Source of the DNA: Lichenicoccus sp965276875
GTDB taxonomy: Bacteria > Pseudomonadota > Alphaproteobacteria > Acetobacterales > Acetobacteraceae
Reading direction: 5' to 3'
Assembly (NCBI RefSeq): GCF_965276875.1
Contig: NZ_OZ255701.1
Location: 744,001-808,000 of the forward strand
DNA length: 64,000 nt
The notes under the pieces were generated by a model. It saw nothing but the letters and a program-made list of their open reading frames with translations, was not told the DNA's origin and made no database searches. Positions 45,827-54,316 of this stretch are shown here, in pieces (the stretch's first letter is position 1; every line of letters begins with the position of its first letter). Position numbers and translations under genes: made by a program.

Positions 45827-46672
45827 TCAGCCGGCCAGGCGGGTGAAGCCGGTCGAGTCGAAATAGCTGTCGATTGCCCGGGCCATCGCACCGGTCACCA
45901 TCGCCCGATGCCCCGCCTGGCGCAGTGCCGCCTCGTCGCGACGGTTCGACATGAAGCCCATCTCGACCAGCACGCTCGGAATATCCGCCGATTTGAGCAC
46001 CACGAAGGCGGCATGCCGGTCCGGGTTGTCGAGCAGCCGCACCCGCGGGCGGAAGGCGTCGACCACATTGCGGGCCATGCGCGCCGAGCCGGCCCGCGTC
46101 TCCTGGCGCACCAGGCTGGCCAGGATCCGCTGCACCGCGGGCGACACCGAATGGACATGCGGTCCGCCATAACGGTCGGCACTGTTCTCGCTGCGCGCGA
46201 GCGAGGCGGTCTGCGCGTCCGACGCGGTCTCCGACAGGGTGTAGACGCTGGCACCGCGCACGGCGGTGTCGTGCAGCGCGTCGGCATGCATCGACACGAA
46301 CAGTGCCGCCCCCTTGTCCTGCGCTGTGGCGACGCGGTCCTCGAGCGGGATGAAGATGTCGTCGTCGCGTGAGAGACAGACCCGGTAGCGGCCGCCGGCG
46401 AGAAGCTGTTGGCGCAGTTCGACGGCGGCGGCGATCGCGATATGCTTCTCGTAGGTGCCCGTGATGCCGATCGCGCCGGGATCCTTGCCGCCATGCCCGG
46501 GATCGAGCATCACCAGCGGCGGTGGCGGCAGCACTTGGCCGGGCAAATGCGGGCTCGGACGGTGTCGGGTGTGATGACCGTGTGCCAGCGCAGGCACCAC
46601 CGCACCCATGGAGAGCGTCACCGCCGCGTACGCGACCTGCCTGCGGCGCAGCATGTGACCCGCCTTTGCCAT
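45827..46672 (-). CDS. N-acetylmuramoyl-L-alanine amidase (Amidase_3)
   Basis: Amidase_3 enzymes cut peptide stems off glycan chains during septum splitting. After a signal peptide (MLRRRQVAYAAVTLSMGAVV, then PALAHG) comes the zinc site: VMLDPGHGGKDPGAIG (His), a conserved Glu in TYEKHIAIAAA, ALFVSMHADAL (His), and VLVEMGFMSNRRDEAALR with catalytic Glu. The ATG at 46672 starts MAKAGHMLRRRQ; an ATG six codons later is also plausible. It is divergent from rne, the usual alphaproteobacterial layout. Confidence 0.93.
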   Translation of the reverse strand: MAKAGHMLRRRQVAYAAVTLSMGAVVPALAHGHHTRHRPSPHLPGQVLPPPPLVMLDPGHGGKDPGAIGITGTYEKHIAIAAAVELRQQLLAGGRYRVCLSRDDDIFIPLEDRVATAQDKGAALFVSMHADALHDTAVRGASVYTLSETASDAQTASLARSENSADRYGGPHVHSVSPAVQRILASLVRQETRAGSARMARNVVDAFRPRVRLLDNPDRHAAFVVLKSADIPSVLVEMGFMSNRRDEAALRQAGHRAMVTGAMARAIDSYFDSTGFTRLAG

Positions 46673-47142
46673 CCTCGATGCTCCTCATCCATCCGGCACT
46701 CTTGACGACTACCGCAAACCGTCAGCCAAGGCCATGAATTCATTGACCGATGACGCGCGGCGTCGCGCGGGTTCGCCACGATGCTTGCGGAGCCTCGCCG
46801 GTTACGTCACATTCATTTCTCGTGTTTCGCCCGCGCGCCGCACAACCCCAGGGCATCCTTGGGGTCAGCGTCTGCAGGACGGCAGCCGGGTGCTGCGACA
46901 CGATCCGCCTGACTGCGACGTTCAACCGGGGCGTCGCCGAGACCATAGAGTTCGCCAGGAGCCGATGATCGCACCGCTTTCCCGTTGGACCCGCAGTTAC
47001 GGCATGACGGACAGGCATTCGGTGCGCTCGGCTGACGACTCTCTTATCCCTCCCACCAAGCAATTTGCGGCCTTGTGCTGCCCTGCCGACCACAACCGGT
47101 CGAGCCCGGGCGCTGGTGCCGCGCATCGGAGTTTTTCCCTTT
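46673..47142. other. Gene-free leader region of rne (about 470 bases)
   Basis: No credible coding frame is seen between the divergent amidase and rne starts. A short stem (ACCCCA at 46845-46850, TGGGGT at 46860-46865) is present. RNase E mRNAs often have long leaders that RNase E itself cleaves for autoregulation (known in E. coli). I cannot identify the promoter positions of either gene. Confidence 0.45.
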
Positions 47143-49971
47143 ATGGACAAGCGTATGCTGATCGACACGACGCACGCGGAAGAGACCCGCGTCGTCGTGC
47201 TGGACGGTGACAGGCTCGAAGATTACGATGTCGAGACATCCGCGAAGAAGCAGCTCAAGGGCAATATCTATCTCGCCAAGGTGATCCGGGTCGAGCCGAG
47301 CCTGCAGGCCGCCTTCATCGAGTATGGCGGCAACCGCCACGGTTTTCTCGCCTTCGGCGAAATCCATCCCGACTATTACCAGATCCCGGTTGCCGACCGC
47401 GAACGCCTGATCGCACTGCAGGAGGAGGAGGCGCGCGCCGAGGAGGCCCGCGAGGAGGCGCGCGAGCAGACCGAGGCCGCCGACCCTGAACAGCCGGCGC
47501 AGATAGAGGGCGACGCGGGTGCCGCACGCGCCGCGTCCGAGGACACCCGCGACGGCGCCGACGACCAGCCCGACGAGCCCGAGGACGACACGCCGCCAGA
47601 AAGCCTCGGCGGTGAGGCCGACAGCAGCGACGAGCGCGCCGCCCTGCAAAGCGCCCGCTTCCTGCGTCAGTACAAAATCCAGGAAGTCATCCGCCGCCGC
47701 CAGATCCTGCTGGTCCAGGTCGTCAAGGAAGAGCGCGGCAACAAGGGCGCCGCACTCACAACCTACATCTCGCTCGCCGGGCGGTTCTGCGTGCTGATGC
47801 CGAACTCGCTGCGTGGCGGCGGTGTCTCGCGCAAGATCACCTCGGCGGCCGATCGCCGTCGGCTGAAGGAGATCACCGCCGAGCTCGACATCCCGCGCGG
47901 CATGGCGATGATCATACGCACCGCCGGCGCCCAGCGGCCGCGCCCCGAAATCCGGCGCGACTGCGAATACCTGCTGCAGCTCTGGGACGATATCCGCGAC
48001 CAGACGCTGCGTGCCATGGCGCCGAGCCTCGTCTACGAGGAAGCCAACCTGATCAAGCGGGCGATCCGCGACGTCTATACCCGCGACATCGAGGAGATCG
48101 TCGTCGATGGCGAGACCGGCTGGAAGGCGGCGCGCGAGTTCATGCGCAACCTGATGCCGGCGAACGCCTCGAAGGTCTCGCTCTGGCGCGACCACGGCCA
48201 GCCGCTGTTCTCGCACTACCAGGTCGAACACCATCTTGACGCAATGCTGCAGCCGACGGTGCAGCTCCGCTCCGGCGGCTACCTGGTGATCAACCAGACC
48301 GAGGCGCTGGTCGCCATCGACGTCAATTCCGGCCGCTCGACCCGCGAGCGCGGCATCGAGGAGACGGCGCTGCGCACCAACCTCGAAGCCGCCGACGAGG
48401 TCGCCCGGCAGCTCCGCCTGCGCGACCTGGCCGGGCTGATCGTCATCGACTTCATCGACATGGAGGCGCGGCGCAACAATGCGATGGTCGAGCGCCGCCT
48501 CAAGGACGCGCTGAAGAACGACCGCGCCCGTATCCAGGTCGGCCAGATCAGCTCGTTCGGCCTGATGGAGATGTCGCGCCAGCGGCTGCGCCCCTCGATT
48601 GCCGAGAGCTCCTTCGTCGCCTGTCCGCATTGCGCCGGCACTGGCTTCGTCCGCGGCACCGACAGCGCCGCCCTGCACGTGCTGCGCGCCATCGAGGAAG
48701 AGGGCGCCAGGCAGCGCTCCGCCGAGATCGCGGTGCATGTGCCGAGCACGGTGGCGCTCTATGTGCTCAACAACAAGCGCGTCTGGCTGGCCGAGATCGA
48801 GCAGCGCCACCGCATGACGGTCAGCTTCGCCGCCGACGACAGCCTGATCCCGCCGCAACTGCGTATTGAGAAGCTGCGGCCGCAAAGTGCCGCAACCGCG
48901 ATCCCGAGCGCGGCAAATGCGACCTTGGCCACCCCGACCTTGGCCAATGCGGACGTCGCAAGCGAGCGCCGTCTGCCGGCGAACGGCGTCATTTCCCGCA
49001 GCCCGGAGCCGGCGTTCGAGGCACGAGAGGCCGAGCTCCAGGATGAGCGCGATGACGACACGCCCAGCCAAGGTCAGGATGCCGACGATGCCGTGAGCGC
49101 CAACGGGGAGGCCGGGGACGAGGAGCGCAAGCGCAAGCGCCGCCGCCGCCGCCGCCGTGGCGGACGCCGCGAGGATGGCGCAACACCGGTGCTGCCTGGT
49201 GTCACGGAGGCGCCGTCCGCAACCCAGGACCCGGATGTCGCGCCAGGCCTCGCCCCAGAGCCCGGTCTGCCAGCCGAGCAGGCGGCAGCCGAAGCACCCC
49301 GCAGGCGTGGTCGCGGCACCGGCGGCCGTCACCGTCCGCCCCAGGTGGAGTCTGGCTCCCAACCTGGCCCCCAACCTGGCTACCGTGGTCCGACCCCGGC
49401 CGATCCGTTCGGCGGCAGCTACGACATCTTCGAGCTGATCGACCACGAGACGGACGTGCCATCCGTGGCGCCGGCCGCTCCGGACTCACCTCCAGAGCCG
49501 GCCTTCCAGGCGGAGCCGCAAAACGTGGCCGCAGTCGAGCCGGAGAGCGCCCCTCCGGCGGAGCCGGAAGACGCGCACCAGGCGGAGCCGGATGCTCACC
49601 AGGTAACGGCTGAGGCGAGCCTTCTATCCGAGACAGCGCCCGCCGCGGCAAGCAAGCCAAAACGCGCCCGCGCCACACCCAAGGCCGCCGCACCCAGGGC
49701 CGCCGCACCCAGGTCCAGGGCCGCAACGCCGCCAAAGCCCGACACTTTGGCCGCCGCGCCTGAGGCGGCAGCCGAGGCCCCGCCGGTCAAGCCGAAGGCG
49801 CCGCGCAAAAGCCGCGCAAAGCAGCCGGCACCCGACCTGATCGCGTCCATGCCGCCAGCGGAGCCGTCGGGAGAGCCGGATCCGGCCGCGCGCAGTTCGG
49901 TCGTCCAGCCGATCCTGATCGACACCATCGATGCGCCGCCCGCGCGCCGGACCGGCTGGTGGAAACGCTGA
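47143..49971 (+). CDS. rne: Ribonuclease E (RNE/RNG family)
   Basis: RNase E is the main endonuclease in mRNA decay and rRNA/tRNA processing, and the degradosome scaffold. The ATG at 47143 (MDKRMLIDTTHAEETRVVVL) is chosen. The S1 domain (about 35-175) contains an acidic low-complexity insertion of roughly 85 residues, as in other alphaproteobacterial enzymes. The catalytic Asp residues are in VAIDVNSGRSTRERGIEE and IVIDFIDMEARRN, and the zinc-link is FVACPHCAGTGFV. The tail after about 570 is disordered, with an Arg-rich stretch (KRKRRRRRRRGGRR) for RNA binding and Pro/Ala repeats, ending RRTGWWKR. Confidence 0.95.
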   Translation: MDKRMLIDTTHAEETRVVVLDGDRLEDYDVETSAKKQLKGNIYLAKVIRVEPSLQAAFIEYGGNRHGFLAFGEIHPDYYQIPVADRERLIALQEEEARAEEAREEAREQTEAADPEQPAQIEGDAGAARAASEDTRDGADDQPDEPEDDTPPESLGGEADSSDERAALQSARFLRQYKIQEVIRRRQILLVQVVKEERGNKGAALTTYISLAGRFCVLMPNSLRGGGVSRKITSAADRRRLKEITAELDIPRGMAMIIRTAGAQRPRPEIRRDCEYLLQLWDDIRDQTLRAMAPSLVYEEANLIKRAIRDVYTRDIEEIVVDGETGWKAAREFMRNLMPANASKVSLWRDHGQPLFSHYQVEHHLDAMLQPTVQLRSGGYLVINQTEALVAIDVNSGRSTRERGIEETALRTNLEAADEVARQLRLRDLAGLIVIDFIDMEARRNNAMVERRLKDALKNDRARIQVGQISSFGLMEMSRQRLRPSIAESSFVACPHCAGTGFVRGTDSAALHVLRAIEEEGARQRSAEIAVHVPSTVALYVLNNKRVWLAEIEQRHRMTVSFAADDSLIPPQLRIEKLRPQSAATAIPSAANATLATPTLANADVASERRLPANGVISRSPEPAFEAREAELQDERDDDTPSQGQDADDAVSANGEAGDEERKRKRRRRRRRGGRREDGATPVLPGVTEAPSATQDPDVAPGLAPEPGLPAEQAAAEAPRRRGRGTGGRHRPPQVESGSQPGPQPGYRGPTPADPFGGSYDIFELIDHETDVPSVAPAAPDSPPEPAFQAEPQNVAAVEPESAPPAEPEDAHQAEPDAHQVTAEASLLSETAPAAASKPKRARATPKAAAPRAAAPRSRAATPPKPDTLAAAPEAAAEAPPVKPKAPRKSRAKQPAPDLIASMPPAEPSGEPDPAARSSVVQPILIDTIDAPPARRTGWWKR

Positions 49972-50005
49972 ACCCGGATGGCTGGCTGACCAGGCGAGCG
50001 TCACC

Positions 50006-50593
50006 TCATGCGTTGATCGCTGCGGCAATCGTGGCGGACAAGGATGTGGTCGGTCGCTTGATCAGGTGAGAAAGTTCGCGGCCGTCGTCGAACAGCGCGC
50101 CAAGTGCTGCGGCGGCATCGGAGTCCGCAAGCAGGGCTGCGAGCGAGTCCGGTAACTCAGCACGGGTCAGGGCAGCGCGGTACTCGGCTTCGGCAAGGTC
50201 GACATAAGGGATGGTTTTGCCAGACTGTCGCGATAACTCGGCCGCGAACTCGGTGAGCGTATAAGCCTCGTCGCCGGCAAGCTCGTGGACGACCCGCGCG
50301 TCGGTGTCTCCAATCAGCGCGACTGCGGCTGCTTCGGCATAGTCGAGACGAGCGGCGCTGGCGATACGACCATCGCGCGCGCTGCCGATGAACGCACCGT
50401 GCTGTAGGGCAGCCGGTATGGAAGCAGCGTAGTTCTCGCTGTACCAGCCGTTCCGCAGGAAGGTGACGGCAAGGCCGCTCGCCTCGATCAGGGCCTCCGT
50501 CCGGCGATGCTCTTCGGCAAGGCCGAGCCTGGAGCGGTCGGCGTGCAGCACGCTCGTATAGGCGATCCTGGCCACGCCGGCGCGCTCTTGCAC
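50006..50593 (-). pseudogene. 5'-truncated NAD(P)H:quinone oxidoreductase (QorB/NmrA-like)
   Basis: The 195-codon frame starts in the middle of an NmrA-type SDR. GVARIAYTSVLHADRSRLGL, AEEHRRTEALIEASGLAVTF and LRNGWYSENYAASIPAALQH match the QorB core, but the N-terminal ~90 residues with the Rossmann dinucleotide-binding GxxGxxG are missing. The GTG at 50593 is only the first start after the break. It abuts a 5'-truncated hxlR fragment on the opposite strand. In E. coli qorB (ytfG) and the HxlR-type ytfH are divergent neighbours, so one deletion removed both 5' ends and the shared promoter region. Confidence 0.7.
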
Positions 50594-50826
50594 GGGCTTT
50601 GCCTGATATCTCCAAGCGTATGCTGACGCAGACGCTACGCACGCTGGAGATGGACGGTTTGGTGGATCGTGACGTCCGCCCGACCGTGCCGCCCCAGGTC
50701 ACCTATTCGCTGACGCAGCTCGGCGAGAGCTTCGCCGGGCCGCTGCTGGGTCTGATCGAGTGGGCGGAAGCCAACTTTGCCGCCGTCGTGAAAGCGCGCA
50801 GCGTCTGCAAGCACGCGCTCGCGTGA
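50590..50826 (+). pseudogene. 5'-truncated HxlR-type transcriptional regulator
   Basis: The frame reads RALPDISKRMLTQTLRTLEM, then DGLVDRDVRPTVPPQVTYSL, a clear HxlR winged-helix segment. The start expected for HxlR, with the first helices and the conserved Cys, is absent; the TTG at 50599 is in mid-domain. The break falls at 50590-50598, against the truncated qorB. The visible 75 residues are otherwise well conserved, so the deletion may be fairly recent. No functional regulator is expected. Confidence 0.7.
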
Positions 50827-50879
50827 TTGCAGACAAGCACTTTCGGGTCGAACGGAAACACCTGGGCCGATGTCGTGCT

Positions 50880-52106
50880 TTAGGCGTCCCGTAGCCACGC
50901 CAGCACGCCGGAGCCGGCGGCGCGGCCGGTGGCGATGCTGGCCTGGAGCAGGTAGCCTCCGGTCGGCGCCTCCCAGTCCAGCATCTCGCCGGCTACGAAC
51001 ACGCCAGGCAACGCGTGCAGCATGAACCGGTCGTCGACGGCGCAGCGCCGGATGCCGCCAGCCGTGGAGATCGCCCGCTCCAGCCCGGCGGTGCCATCAA
51101 GCCGCAGCTCCAGCCCCTTGATCAGGGCCGCGAGCGCGGCCGGCTCGGGCGGCAGTGCCGACTGCGCGCGCATCAGCAGGGCCTCACGCACGACATGGAT
51201 GGACTCGGGCGGCAGCGCCACCGCCTTGCGCATGCGGTTGGACAGGCTCTCACGCCCGCGCATGCGCGACAGCTTCGCCGATAACGCGGCACAGCTCTGG
51301 TCCGGGCGCAGATCGACCCGAAGCATTGCCGATCCGTCCCGCTCGATAGCATCACGTAACGACGCCGCCAGAGGGTAGAGCGCCCCTCCCTCGAGTCCGC
51401 CCTTGGTCAGGATCAGGTCGCCGCGCGAGACGTCGGCGCCATACGACAAGGCAACGTTCTTCAGCGGCCGCCCGGCAAAGCGTTCGGAAAACTGCGCCGA
51501 CCAGGCGACCTTCATGCCGCAATTGGCCGGCCGGAACGGCGCCAGCGCCACCCCACGCGCAGCCAAAAGCGGTGCCCACCCGCCATCCGAACCCAGCCAA
51601 GGCCAGCTTGCGCCGCCGAGCGCCAGCAGGATGGCGTCCGAGGCAGGGACCAGGCCGCCCGATAGCAGCAGCCGGCCATCCTCGCTCCAGCCTTCCCAGG
51701 CGCAGCCGGTACGCAGCGCAACGCCGAGCCCCGCCAGCCGCGCAAGCCAGGCGCGCAACAGACCCGACGCCTTCATCGCCCGCGGAAACACCCTGCCGCT
51801 ACTGCCCACGAAAAGGGCCTGTCCGAGGCCCTCCGCCCATGCGCGCAGATCGTCCGGGGAGAACGCCGCGATCGCCGCGGCCAACCAGGGCTGGCTGATT
51901 CCGTAGTTTGCCAAAAACGCTGGCAGCGGCTCGGAATGGGTGAGGTTCAGCCCGCCGCGACCGGCGATGAGCAGCTTGCGGGCCGGTGTGCGCATGCGTT
52001 CAATGATGGTCACCACGCAGCCGGCCTCGGCGAGGCACTCCGCCGCGGCCAGCCCGGCCGGCCCGGCGCCGATGACCGTCACCGCAGGCGGCAAGGATCG
52101 GCTCAT
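50880..52106 (-). CDS. TIGR03862-type flavoprotein (BaiN/RdsA family NAD(P)/FAD-dependent oxidoreductase)
   Basis: The N-terminal FAD site is VTVIGAGPAGLAAAECLAEA, followed by ARKLLIAGRGGLNLTHSEPL. The region GRVFPRAMKASGLLRAWLAR and the C-terminal GGIRRCAVDDRFMLHALPGV then VFVAGEMLDWEAPTGGYLLQ are signatures of the HI0933/BaiN-like flavoproteins, here the shorter TIGR03862 clade at 408 residues. The physiological substrate is unknown. It sits alone, divergent from the damaged SDR (71-base gap). Confidence 0.92.
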   Translation of the reverse strand: MSRSLPPAVTVIGAGPAGLAAAECLAEAGCVVTIIERMRTPARKLLIAGRGGLNLTHSEPLPAFLANYGISQPWLAAAIAAFSPDDLRAWAEGLGQALFVGSSGRVFPRAMKASGLLRAWLARLAGLGVALRTGCAWEGWSEDGRLLLSGGLVPASDAILLALGGASWPWLGSDGGWAPLLAARGVALAPFRPANCGMKVAWSAQFSERFAGRPLKNVALSYGADVSRGDLILTKGGLEGGALYPLAASLRDAIERDGSAMLRVDLRPDQSCAALSAKLSRMRGRESLSNRMRKAVALPPESIHVVREALLMRAQSALPPEPAALAALIKGLELRLDGTAGLERAISTAGGIRRCAVDDRFMLHALPGVFVAGEMLDWEAPTGGYLLQASIATGRAAGSGVLAWLRDA

Positions 52107-52177
52107 GGCGCAAATAGAGTTGAGCGAACCGCCGCATGGCCGCGCCGTTCGCCGCCGACCCGCAACCGGAGAGACGG

Positions 52178-53078
52178 ATGACCACGCACAATCAATACGC
52201 CATGCAGGATCCGACGAAGCAATATCCGTAACCCGACTTCGACAAGCAGCCGCAATCGGCCCCTGGGCTGAGCCAGGACATGGACCCGAAGCCCGATCAC
52301 GGAGAGACCAGCTACAGGGACTTCGGCCGGCTGGAGGGGCGGCGCGCGCTGATCACGGGTGCTGATTCCGGCATCGGCCGCGCCACCGCCATCGCCTATG
52401 CGCGTGAGGGCGCCGACTTTGCGTTGAGTTATCTGCCCTCCGAGGAGCGTGATGCGGCGCAAGTCATCGGCCTGATCCGCGAGGCCGGCCGCAAGGCGAT
52501 CGCCCTGCCGGGCGACATCGGCGACGAAGCCTTCGCCAGGAAACTGGTCCGATTGGCGCATCAGGAACTCTCCGGCCTGGACATCCTGGTCAACGTCGCG
52601 GGCAAGCAGACCGCGGTGATGGACATCGCCGACCTTACCACGGAGCAGTTCGAAGCGACCTTCCGCACCCCACCTTCCTCAGCAACGTCACCGCCATGTT
52701 CTGGCTGTGCCAGGAGGCGATCCCGCTGATGCCGCCAGGGGCTGCGATCATCAACACCACATCGATACAGGCCTACCAGCCATCGGCGAGCCTGCTCGAC
52801 TACGCCTCGACCAAGGCCGCGATCGTGGCGTTCACCAAGGCACTCGCCAAACAGGTGGCGGAGAAGGGCATTCGCGTCAACGCCGTGGCCCCGGGCCCGT
52901 TCTGGACACCCCTGCAGCCGAGCGGCGGACAGCCTCAGGGTAAAATCCCGAGCTTCGGCGCCAAGACCCCGCTCGGCCGGCCCGCCGAGATCGCGCCGAT
53001 CTACGTCCTGCTGGCCTCGCAGGAAGCTACGTCACCGCCGAAATCTACGGCGTCACTGGCGGGAACCATCTGCCGTGA
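52178..53078 (+). pseudogene. Decayed SDR oxidoreductase (YghA / general stress protein 39-like), three lesions
   Basis: From the ATG at 52178 (GGAGAG upstream) the frame starts MTTHNQYAMQDPTKQYP, then hits a TAA at 52229-52231 where related proteins have a residue in a Pro-rich leader. Coding continues in the same frame through MDPKPDHGETSYRDFGRLEG, ALITGADSGIGRATAIAY and DILVNVAGKQTAV. A 14-base insertion at about 52670-52683 then moves it to another frame (AMFWLCQEAIPLMPPGAAII, YASTKAAIVAFTKALAKQV). A loss of about 4 bases near 53026 shifts it again, after which the normal end SYVTAEIYGVTGGNHLP reads to a TGA at 53076-53078. The gene cannot make the enzyme. Confidence 0.85.
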
Positions 53079-53640
53079 GCGTTGTGTCTCGAGGTGGTGC
53101 GGACGTCCTGACTGATGGCTGTGCCGCCTGTGTCACCTCGGCGTCTCCGGTTTTCTCGAGCAGGGTTTTCATCCCGAGGGACAGGTTCCGGTTCGAGTCC
53201 GCCAAGGAACGTGTAACATCGGTATCGGCACTTTTCTGGGCGAGATCCCGGTCAATATATTCGTTCTCACGCGCGACCAGGTTCTTTTCCGCTTGAAGAT
53301 GTAATGTTTCCTGCTGGATTTCCAGCGACCGGAGCTAGTCTTCGTAAGCCCGCTCATGCAACGTCGCGGCGCGGGCTTCCTGGCGCTTCGCACGATCTTC
53401 CGCCTGATGCTTGCGCGCCCGCGTGACCGCAACCTGCGCCTGCAACCGTCTCTCTCTTTGCTGCTGCAACAACACCTGTTGCTCTCTCTGGTGTTGCGCC
53501 ACCAGCGCTGCACGGGCCGCCTCGTCCTGGCGCTGTTGCGCAGCATACACGTTGTCAATCTGGCTCGTGATCGAGGACTGTGCACCTGCAGCGGCAGGCA
53601 CCATCATCAATGCGATCGTCACGATCGGTCCCGGTCGCAT
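53053..53640 (-). pseudogene. DUF5384-like periplasmic coiled-coil protein split by an in-frame amber stop
   Basis: The ATG at 53640 begins MRPGPIVTIALMMVPAAAGA, a signal peptide, then SSITSQIDNVYAAQQRQDEA and a Gln/Arg/Ala-rich coiled coil ending HERAYED at a TAG (53335-53337). The same frame continues for 94 more codons to a TGA at 53053-53055: LRSLEIQQETLHLQAEKNLV, ARENEYIDRDLAQKSADTDV, TRSLADSNRNLSLGMKTLL. That layout matches the DUF5384-like family, in which the TAG position is normally Glu (GAG to TAG is one change). It may be a nonsense mutant or a read-through case. It overlaps the SDR remnant's 3' end by 26 bases and lies next to a glycine-zipper lipoprotein gene. Confidence 0.7.
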
Positions 53641-53650
53641 CGACGGCCAC

Positions 53651-54175
53651 CTAAGCCTTGGTTGTAACAGGGCACGATGCATTGGGCTGCACACGGGTCG
53701 TGGTCGGAGAGGTCTCGATGACCAGGGCGCGCCCCGGAATAAACTCGCAAGCTTTTCCGACCTGCGCGGAATTAAAGGTGTGACCCTCATCGACGTAGGT
53801 AATGGAGACACCGCCCACCAGAACGGTTTCCGGGACGAAGGAGCCTCCTGCCGCCCCGAGTGCACCGCCACCCAAGGCGCCGACCGCGCCTGTTGCCAGA
53901 ACATTGCGGTGAGCCAGTCCTCCCCCCAGGAACCCGCCTGCCACCGCGCCAAAAACCCCGGAAGCGAGCTGCGCGGTGCGTCGATTGGCAGAGTTGTCGA
54001 CCTCGACCTGGGCCGGCAGGACCGCAAGGATTTGAATGACCTTGGCCGCCTGACGGGAGTTGACCTGGTCTGCCGAGTAGACATTTGCCTTGAGGTCTTC
54101 TCCGGGCATCTGGCACGCCGAGACGGACATCAGCATTGCTGAGGCAAGCAGCGGAAGGGTTAAAGCGCGGATCAT
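53651..54175 (-). CDS. Glycine-zipper outer-membrane lipoprotein (SlyB/Pcp-like)
   Basis: From the ATG at 54175 the signal peptide MIRALTLPLLASAMLMSVSA ends at SAC, a lipobox-like site. SADQVNSRQAAKVIQILAVL and an Asn/Gln-rich part precede a glycine zipper (GVFGAVAGGFLGGGLAHRNV, then GAVGALGGGALGAAGG). The C-terminal half has beta-strands (VGGVSITYVDEGHTFNSAQV), a pattern of the SlyB/Pcp family. It is 11 bases upstream of the DUF5384-like gene on the same strand, so they are likely an operon. Confidence 0.8.
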   Translation of the reverse strand: MIRALTLPLLASAMLMSVSACQMPGEDLKANVYSADQVNSRQAAKVIQILAVLPAQVEVDNSANRRTAQLASGVFGAVAGGFLGGGLAHRNVLATGAVGALGGGALGAAGGSFVPETVLVGGVSITYVDEGHTFNSAQVGKACEFIPGRALVIETSPTTTRVQPNASCPVTTKA

Positions 54176-54316
54176 GATTGTGCTATCCACTCTCTCTGAC
54201 AGACGAGCCACATCATCAGCGAAGGCTCGACTTCAATACTTTATCGAAACGTATTGGATTCAGCAAGAGCACAGTGTTTCGCTACAACAAGCTTGATGTT
54301 GATTAAGGAGCAACCC

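Noticed and set aside
45780..45840. tRNA-like D-arm sequence (CTGAGTGGTCGAG ... GCGGTTTGC) between the amidase and leuA
   Set aside because: It recalls the start of a class II tRNA, but no acceptor stem, anticodon arm or T-loop follows, so it is not a tRNA gene; probably coincidence in GC-rich DNA.
47044..49446. 800-codon minus-strand open frame across rne
   Set aside because: It is the antisense shadow of a well-recognised RNase E gene; its product is low-complexity with no domain. Long antisense frames are expected at this GC content.
53169..53585. 138-codon minus-strand frame overlapping the amber-split gene
   Set aside because: It is in another frame, very Arg/Ser-rich, and lacks family resemblance, whereas the frame used for the DUF5384-like call has a signal peptide and coiled-coil pattern on both sides of the TAG.
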